Positions 53,301 to 64,000 of a DNA stretch of 64,000 bases are shown here, piece after piece. Under the pieces are notes generated by a model that did not search any database, had not been told where the DNA came from, and worked only from the letters and a program-made list of their open reading frames with translations. The translations under genes and the position numbers were made by a program. The stretch comes from Piscicola geometra (taxonomy: Eukaryota; Annelida; Clitellata; Hirudinida; Piscicolidae). Each line of letters opens with the position of its first letter. The first letter of the stretch is position 1. The stretch spans positions 7,122,126 to 7,186,125 of the forward strand of contig OX030958.1 in NCBI GenBank assembly GCA_943735955.1, read 5' to 3'.

Positions 53301-53575
53301 ATTTGACTTTATTTTACTGATTGTTTCAATATTTGATGGCATCTAATAAATAGCAATGCTAATCAGGTAAACAAAATCAGTTTCTGAATAAATAGAAGAA
53401 CTAACCTATCGTCATAACACATTTCGCCAGGTAAAGTGTTGAGGTACAATAGGAAAGAGATGATGGCTGGAAGAAGGGATGGGAGGATGGAAGAAGCAGT
53501 GGTGGAGGAGAAGGAATGGATAACAAAAGTGGATAAATTGTTGAGAACAGTTGCCATGGAGATGTGATGAGGCAT
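35331..53575 (-). CDS. TMTC2: Transmembrane and TPR repeat-containing protein 2
   Basis: ER multi-pass protein of the TMTC family, implicated in O-mannosylation of cadherins. Sixteen exons join in phase (1021 residues; human 836): 53406-53575, 47655-48041, 47284-47450, 46858-47132, 45856-46754, 45037-45167, 44066-44180, 41282-41367, 39744-39805, 39459-39581, 37089-37167, 36695-36816, 36407-36488, 35855-35969, 35635-35698, 35331-35519. Hallmarks: GEMCYDDSRAIK (luminal acidic motif after helix 1), [94 protein letters not shown], then about nine TPR units ending [20 protein letters not shown]. Extra length lies in loops, including a Cys-rich stretch near 46220-46290. ATG 53557 (better context) is an alternative start. 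Intron 1 is 5.4 kb. Confidence 0.93.
39300..39462. repeat. (CCAA)n tandem repeat at a TMTC2 splice donor
   Basis: About 40 copies of the tetranucleotide CCAA. On the minus strand the intron starts GTTGGTTGG, so the donor of TMTC2 exon 39459-39581 is the first repeat unit. Confidence 0.95.
42310..42640. repeat. 18-bp minisatellite in TMTC2 intron
   Basis: Roughly 13 tandem copies of an 18-base unit (GAGAAAGTGGATTTGATT), decaying into related GGGGAAAGTGGATTTAA units. Because 18 is a multiple of three, the plus strand stays open and reads as a KVDLIE repeat, but there is no gene context. Confidence 0.95.
43968..44063. repeat. CCAACCACCC-type repeat in TMTC2 intron
   Basis: Imperfect C/A-rich tandem repeat ending just before (2-3 bases) the TMTC2 exon end at 44066. 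On the minus strand it supplies the G/T-rich intron start. It accounts for the low-complexity reading frames here. Confidence 0.8.
48042..53405. other. TMTC2 intron 1 (5.4 kb)
   Basis: Mostly AT-rich, with no exon that fits TMTC2 phase. It contains a short TTGTGTGGTTG tandem repeat (about 50493-50550), an ATC/GAT trinucleotide repeat (52977-53150), and a GC-richer island at 50090-50450 with open frames on both strands (see findings). The remainder shows no recognisable features. Other large TMTC2 introns (37168-39458, 39806-41281, 41368-44065) are likewise empty apart from the listed repeats. Confidence 0.6.
52977..53150. repeat. ATC/GAT trinucleotide repeat
   Basis: Imperfect CATCAT/CAGCATCATC repeat in TMTC2 intron 1, of the same family as the tracts in CPT2 and NDUFAF5. 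Met-rich minus-strand frames are artefacts. Confidence 0.9.
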
Positions 53576-54713
53576 TAGAGTGGTTAGAGGGTATGTCTAC
53601 ATGCTGTGATTTGATTTGACTCTCGATGATTCGTTATAGATTCTAGCCATGATTCGTTTCTTTAATTAGTGTCGTTGGGACTGCAGTTTCAAAACTAACG
53701 GTTGACTTGTTCGCTTTGCTCCGAAATACATTATTACCAATATTAATTATTAACATTATTTTTAATAAAAAAAAACACAAATGTGTTTTTGTTTAAAAAA
53801 CAATCAAAACCATTAGAAATACTTCAAATAGAAACTTCACAATAAAATTAAAGATTGCAGGTTGCTGAAGCAATAAACGAAAGGGGAGCTTTCATCGTCT
53901 GCTTACGACTCCCTGGAAAGGCATTCATTGCCTGCTCCATGCACGCCACTCCAGAACTCGTGTGCGCTCACTATATATATGCCTTCGCATTCTTTGCATT
54001 TATATATATCTTATAAACTTTATAGGTTCTATTGCCTTCCAAGTATACATTTTTAGATTCATCCAATTGAATATATTGATATAAAGTCTCTGATACACTT
54101 TTTACATTGAAGTCACCACAATTTATCGATTATATATAATTTTTAGAACATTTATTTCAATAAAAAAGTTCGGTTCTAAAAAGTAACAACCCTTTTCATC
54201 TTCGAGCTTGTTTATCTTTAAGCTTCAGACCTATTCGAGAACAAATAGAAAAAGGGTATTCGTAGTATTTTACAAACATATTTTTACATTTTAAAAAGTT
54301 TTAATTATTTATTGGTTTAAAGAGAAAAAAATAACACACCATTTTTTTAGTTTAATTAACTTTTGAAGTTTCATGCGACATATCCGAGCTCGGGGTTAGA
54401 CGAGTAGTTTCTTTTCAATTGGGATATGAAAAAGCAATAAAAAAGAGACTTGAAATTTTTGGCAAAGTTGTTTTTAAATTATAAACCTTCACAAACCTTT
54501 TCTGTATTCCTTGGATATTTTAGTAAACAAATAGATTTTTGTGCATCTTATTTAATTTAAATAAATTACAACTAAAATTACTTTATTTTGCTAATTTCAA
54601 TTCATCCAAACTTGCTTTATAAATATTAAGAAATATAACAAAATAAACAGAATTATAAAACAAAACTTTAAATTTAGTACAAATAAATATGTCATAAATT
54701 ATCTAAAAAAAAG
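53576..54713. other. Intergenic region between TMTC2 start and MED14 3' end
   Basis: 1.1 kb; TMTC2 promoter on the left (minus strand) and the MED14 3' UTR on the right. A TTTATT (AATAAA on the minus strand) at 54582-54587 is a candidate MED14 poly(A) signal. No coding sequence seen. Confidence 0.5.
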
Positions 54714-57700
54714 TCAGATAAGTGAGTTGGCGATCTCCCTGACGGCAGGAAAGATGCAGCACTCGTTGTTCTTCAGCGCGTACTCATGGGCCCGCTTGAC
54801 GGCTGCCTCGATGGCTGGCGGCACCTGGTTCGGGTGCTTCTCGATCGGTTTCAGCGTGTTATTGGCCATGTCGTAGCAGAGGGGCAGCATGAGGGATGTG
54901 GTGTCGACTTGGAGGTGCAGAATAAAGACGAAGTTGCGGTTGTTGAAGAAAATGGCGTTTGTGCCTAAAGCCTTGTCGAGGTTGGTGCCGTGTGGCTGGG
55001 TGAGCATCAGCTGCACCAGGACCTTGGAGGAGGTCTTGTCGTAGCTGAACTCCATCTCGACCACCTGCAGGAGGTCCTTGAGGATGCGGTGGGGCAGTTG
55101 CAGGAGAGAGAAGAAGGAGTCGATGGCAGTTTGGTTGAAGGCCTGCTGCAGGATCTTTAGTTCAAAGTACCGCTCCAGCAAGGCAACCTCCTCCACCTCC
55201 CACTGCCTGGAGGCGTCCTGGTGGGAGAAGAGTTTGATGGAGACCTTCTTGAGTCCGTAGAGGAGTTTGAAACTCAGACCTGACGACTCCATCTTTCCCG
55301 CGCCTCCCCTCGTCGTCTGCACGTACTTCTTGACGCTGAGGGCATCGAGGCATGCTAGCACGCTCTGTTGGAACGTCTCCAGACTGACGACACACACCAC
55401 CGAGTTGTTCCAGTCAGGCAGGCTTTGCGAGATGATGAACTCCAGCGGTCCCTCTGGTCTTCCTTCGTGACCTTGAGAGGCCCTCAGAAGCCCCTTCATC
55501 TCTCCCGCCATGAAACTCAAGATGATCTTGTGGTCATCGGAGTCGAAGACTTGCGACTTTTTCGGCTTCCACTGCACCAGGATGTTGCCTGGGTGGGAGG
55601 CAGCGAAGGGGTTGGTGAAGAGGTCGATGATGCAGAAGTTGGAGTGGTGGAAGAGACGGAAGTGGCTCTCAGACTGTGACGCCATCGTGAACACCTGTCT
55701 CAAGAACGTCACTGTGCTCTGGTGGGTGGGGGGGTGGAAGAGGGCATTATGGAAGAATATTCAGTATTTAATTTTTGATGTTTTTTAAGAATTTTGAAAT
55801 GCACCGTAAAAGAATTAATAATATAAATGCAGTAAAAATAGAAAAAGACTCTAAATTACATTTTGTGACTTGACGAAGGGCGTGGTGGGCAGGGTGAGGA
55901 GGGTGGAGAGGAGGGGCTGTGTGGAAGTGAGGCATGCGCACAAGAAAGAAAGAGACCTGGTGTAGTTGAAGCGTTTTATGAGATGGTGACTGATCCTGGA
56001 GTGGCAGTTAGAGGTGGGGGAGTGTGGAGTGGTCCAGAAAATCAGGTCGAAGAGCTCCTTGCGAGGGTTGAAGGCCACTGAAACACAGTGTGCCTTGTCG
56101 CCTCCGTAGAAGATGCTGATCTTGTCCAGGCCATGTGACTCGATCTCCAAGTCTCCTCCACCCCCACCACCACCTCCACCACTGATGCCCTCACTCTCGA
56201 TGGCGAGTTGGTAGGTGTTGATGATCTTGCTGAAGTCCTCTCGGAAGGCAGCGAACACCTGCCTGGCGCTGACCGCCTCGTAGTTCAACGACACGACCAT
56301 ACTGTCGCCCCTGTTACCGTGTGGTAGCGTCTTGAGAGGCCAGTTGACGATGCTGACTTGCAGGCAGTAGATGTACCTCTCCCGCTTGATCAGTCGACAC
56401 ACGGTCTTCAGGGTGTGTCTCTGGAAGGAGTTGATGACGGAGGCAGGCATGCGAGGAGATGGAGGAGTGTCAAAGAGGAGCAGCTGAAAGGCCTTCGTGA
56501 GTGGGTCTCTGCAGCGACCGCTGTTCTTCAGATGACAGCCGCTGAACTGCTGCGAAAGTTGAGCGAGCAGGAGTGTTTGTTCTGCAAACGAAACTACTGC
56601 AGACAACTCCTGCATCACCACCAAATCAGTGATGGGGCTCTGGTGCTCAGTGCCACCTTGGCACAAGTTGCGAGGATCGACCTCCAAGACTGACCTCACT
56701 GCCTCCCCATCTTGGTCGTTGAGCGTCTCATAAATGTGGTACTTGACGGGGTTGGAGGGGTTGTCGAGGAAGGAGATGACCAGACAGAAGGAGTCTTGGT
56801 TGAAGAGTTTGATGATGATGCACTGCTTGCCGAAAGCCTGCTGCTCCCTGCTGTTGCGAGGTTTGAGGAAGTGTTCAAGGAGAGAGCATTTGAGGGCACT
56901 GCTGTAGTGCTGCATGAGTGCCTGCGTGCGCATGGTGGTCAGCAGGAAGGCAAGGTCCTTCCTGTTGCCGTTGAGACACATCTGCAGGGAGGCCTTGTGC
57001 TTTCTGAGGTGGGGAGGCAGTGAGACTGAGAAGGTGCCCTTCATCTCCGAGACTGAGACGCTGATGCAGTCAGCCAGGTGGGTGAGGTGCAGGCTGAGGA
57101 CGTTAGGGTTCCTGGAAAGATGGCACTTGACCTTGCCTGCCTCCAAGCACCTCTGCAACTCCCGCATCTTCACCAACGACCTCACTTCGATCGTGCGGTT
57201 CAGGAGACTTTCCAGCGAGAGGCACCTGGCGTCAATGCCTCTGACGCAGCGCATGCCGTCAACGCCTGGCACCTTCGGGTGGTGGCTCACCAGCAGAGGC
57301 TTGTTCGGGTGCTGTTCATCGGGGCAGATGCTGATTTTGTGCAACGATGCAATCGACTTTGCGTTTTTAGCCTTCGGATCTCTCCAGTAGGAAACAGTGA
57401 GCACCTTTCCTGCGGTGTACTCTTCCACCTTGACGTAGTAACCCACTTTGCAGCTGACCAGCTTGACACTCTGGTAGTAGAGCACCTCGAGCTGCAGCGA
57501 CTGGCAAAAGGAGTGGAGGCACGTGTACAGATCTTGGAGTGGCTTGTCGTTTTCCATCAGACGTTGCTGTGCGATGTGGTGGATGAAGGAGACCTGCTGC
57601 GGATGCACCAGCAAGACTGGATCCTGCGCCTCATAGTCCTCCACCAGGATCTCGACGTTCAACAACCTCCACGGCACTGTGAATGAGTCGCTCATTAGAG

Positions 57701-58938
57701 TCAAGGTCACCCGGAACTCGCAGTCCACCGTGAAGATGACCCTTCCGTTGGCGATGAGTGGCTTGCACATGTTGAGGGGCATGTCAGTGGTGACGATGCG
57801 GTGCTCAATCAGCTGAGACAAGCGCGTCATCACTCGCCGCCTCTCGGAGGGCAGGATCACGCGGGTGGGGATGATCTTCTCCTTGATGCAGTGAGGCAGG
57901 CGAGGGTACGTGCCTGTCGTCAGCACGTCCACTGCGCATGGAAGCGAGAAGCTGGGCAGTCTGTCGTGTGTGTGTGTGTGTGTGGTGCAAGTGGCTTGTT
58001 GTGAATGCTTGATGATTTACAATTCATAAAATTAATTTTTATTAAATGTAATTTGTAACTAAGATTTTTATTTGCGACTTTTTTACAAAAATATTTAAAA
58101 AAATATTTTCTGAGTTTCACATGATGATGATAAGGATAATAATGATGAGTTCATAGTAGAACATCATTCTCTACCTGGCATGCACTAATGTTTCACGAGC
58201 CATTCTGGCCAGACTGTTGGCTGTCTCAATGAAGATCATGTGTTGGTTTTGCAGAAATGATAGGATTTTCTGGAGATAGCAATAAAATAGTTAATATACT
58301 TTTATTCAATTAAATCTTTATATCAATTTACAATTTTATAAATGTTTTGGATGTTAGCATTGATTCAAGCCTTTTAAACATCAAGCCAACATTTTCGTTG
58401 CTTATTCTTATTTACAAAGCAACCTTCATCTTAAATATTTAACATTTATAACTTCATCATTCAAACAGAACCATTAACCTCTCCCTAACCCTCCCTCTTC
58501 GCAACCTCTCCTCACCCCACACTTGTCCACTTTGTTGGCACTGCTCGTCCACTTCACCAGGGCCAACAGCCTCACAAACATCTGTTTCGTCTTGCTCAGA
58601 AATGCACTTATTTCTATCTTCCTGTTGCATTCAAATTATAATTTTTTTCCCAATTATATAAATATTTTTTGAATATATACATACTAATATAAAGTAACCT
58701 TTCAAGATCAGTCTTTTGCGGAAGTCTGAAAATGTGATACTAATTATACTACATGAAATTAAATTAAACTCCCTTTAAATTAAAATTTTTTACAAATATT
58801 TAACTCCTACAATTCAGCGAGTTTAGCGAGATCGTGGTAGGTCCGCTGGAGCATGAAGTCGATTTGTGTGGAGAGGGGAATCATCTGGCCAAGAATGTTT
58901 GGCTCCATGAAACCAACACTGTTCTCTGTTGGTGCCAT
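54714..58938 (-). CDS. MED14: Mediator complex subunit 14
   Basis: Backbone subunit of the Mediator co-activator, linking head, middle and tail modules in the nucleus. Six exons: 58811-58938, 58699-58725, 58516-58621, 58175-58269, 55860-57960, 54714-55718; 1153 residues (human about 1454). Family blocks: LSTQIDFMLQRTYHDLAKL, LALVKWTSSANKVDKC, VDVLTTGTYPRLPHCIKEKI, HRIVTTDMPL, VPWRLLNVEILVEDYE, KPLQDLYTCLHSFCQSLQLE, LERYFELKI, and C-terminal CIFPAVREIANSL. ATG 58938 follows a TTTTCAG, so an upstream 5' UTR intron is possible. Compared with human MED14 the long Pro/Ser-rich region before the C-terminal domain is nearly absent, which explains the shorter length. A run of nine Gly codons lies near 56148-56180. 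The 2.1-kb exon is intact. Confidence 0.95.
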
Positions 58939-59456
58939 CTGAAAAAAAGTTTGAGTTAGTAGTGCCTATTAAATACATTAATTATTTTTATATTATCATT
59001 ATTATTTATTTAATACATTTGTATTATAAATGTCTTTCTTTAATTTGTAATTTACATTGTTGACTAATACAAATGAATTTTTAATGACTAAAACCTTTCC
59101 AGCCTTCGAGAATTTTAGATATTTTTGATTGAACGGTCAGGCAGACTTATAACATGAAATGCAGAGAATTAAATGTATGAAACTAATAATGAAACTTGAA
59201 GCTTTACTTTTTTTTTAGGTATGACTACACACAGGTTCAATCATGTTTATAGTTTATGAAAGAAAAATTTAAAAATATGCTGTTTTTATTTATTAAAGTT
59301 TTTAATAAAATGTTTCTACTATTTATTCATTTGAGAAAAAAACAAAGTAGATGCTCTTTGCAATTTTCCGAGGGATATTTAAATTACTTTTAAACTTTTA
59401 AAATATATCTAGATTCTAGAACTACATAAAAGTGAGCTCTTTATCAAGTTCTTTTG
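58939..59456. promoter_or_regulatory. Divergent promoter region MED14/MASTL
   Basis: 518 AT-rich bases between the start codons of two divergent genes. No defined motif could be picked out; the assignment rests on gene arrangement and on the tentative first MASTL exon. Confidence 0.45.
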
Positions 59457-63678
<4,222 letters not shown>

Positions 63679-64000
63679 TCCATCCTTCATCCATCCATCC
63701 TTCATCCATCTATCCTTCATCCATCCATCCTTCATCCATCCATCCTTCATCCATCTATCCTTCATCCATCCATCCTTCATCCATCCATCCTTCATCCATC
63801 CATCCTTCATCCATCTATCCTTCATCCATCCATCCTTCATCCATCCATCCTTCATCCATCCATCCTTCATCCATCCATCCTTCATCCATCCATCCTTCAT
63901 CCATCCATCCTTCATCCATCCATCCTTCATCCATCTATCCTTCATCCATCCATCCTTCATCCATCCATCCTTCATCCATCCATCCTTCATCTATCCATCC
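63679..64000. repeat. 15-bp minisatellite directly after the MASTL stop codon
   Basis: About 21 copies of a 15-base unit (CCATCCATCCTTCAT, with CTAT variants) start a few bases after the TGA at 63676-63678 and continue to the window edge. The minus-strand frame (repeated KDGWM) is a repeat translation. If the array is transcribed it would form the MASTL 3' UTR. Confidence 0.95.

Overview
The window is ordinary nuclear DNA from an animal. It is AT-rich, with short GC-richer exons, mostly GT-AG introns of about 60 to 600 bases, and many microsatellites and minisatellites. I rebuilt ten multi-exon gene models plus the 3' part of an eleventh by checking splice signals and reading phase exon by exon, and naming products from remembered family motifs. 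No database search was run. The gene set (a contactin with an N-terminal C-type lectin domain, Greatwall kinase, a C1q/collagen protein, a DUF1399 protein) fits a protostome. The AT-rich, repeat-laden style suggests a lophotrochozoan such as an annelid, but that assignment is weak.

Layout from left to right: (1) 1-1930 (+), 3' part of an SH2 adaptor. (2) 2245-5505 (-), NDUFAF5, a complex I assembly methyltransferase-like protein. (3) 5773-10360 (+), CPT2, head to head with NDUFAF5 across only 267 bases. (4) 10890-12326 (-), TMEM115. (5) 13714-17258 (+), a DUF1399/GRDP-like protein. (6) 17719-18670 (-), a secreted collagen/C1q protein. (7) 19430-27454 (+), contactin in 26 exons. (8) 28766-31901 (+), a very long KLF (KLF15-like) transcription factor. 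(9) 35331-53575 (-), TMTC2 in 16 exons, with large introns that hold several tandem repeats. (10) 54714-58938 (-), Mediator subunit MED14. (11) 59457-63678 (+), Greatwall kinase (MASTL), followed at once by a 15-bp minisatellite that runs off the window.

The genes do not form one pathway. NDUFAF5 and CPT2 are both mitochondrial and probably share a bidirectional promoter; MED14 and MASTL are also divergent (518 bases apart). TMEM115 and TMTC2 act in the secretory pathway, contactin and the C1q protein are surface or secreted, and KLF and MED14 act in transcription.

I found no clearly new biological system. The most interesting points are tandem repeats that sit exactly on splice sites, two GC-AG introns, the altered SAM-binding motif in NDUFAF5, a shortened Greatwall insert, a tRNA-derived SINE-like element, and two unexplained exon-like islands (about 33.3-33.8 kb and 50.1-50.45 kb).
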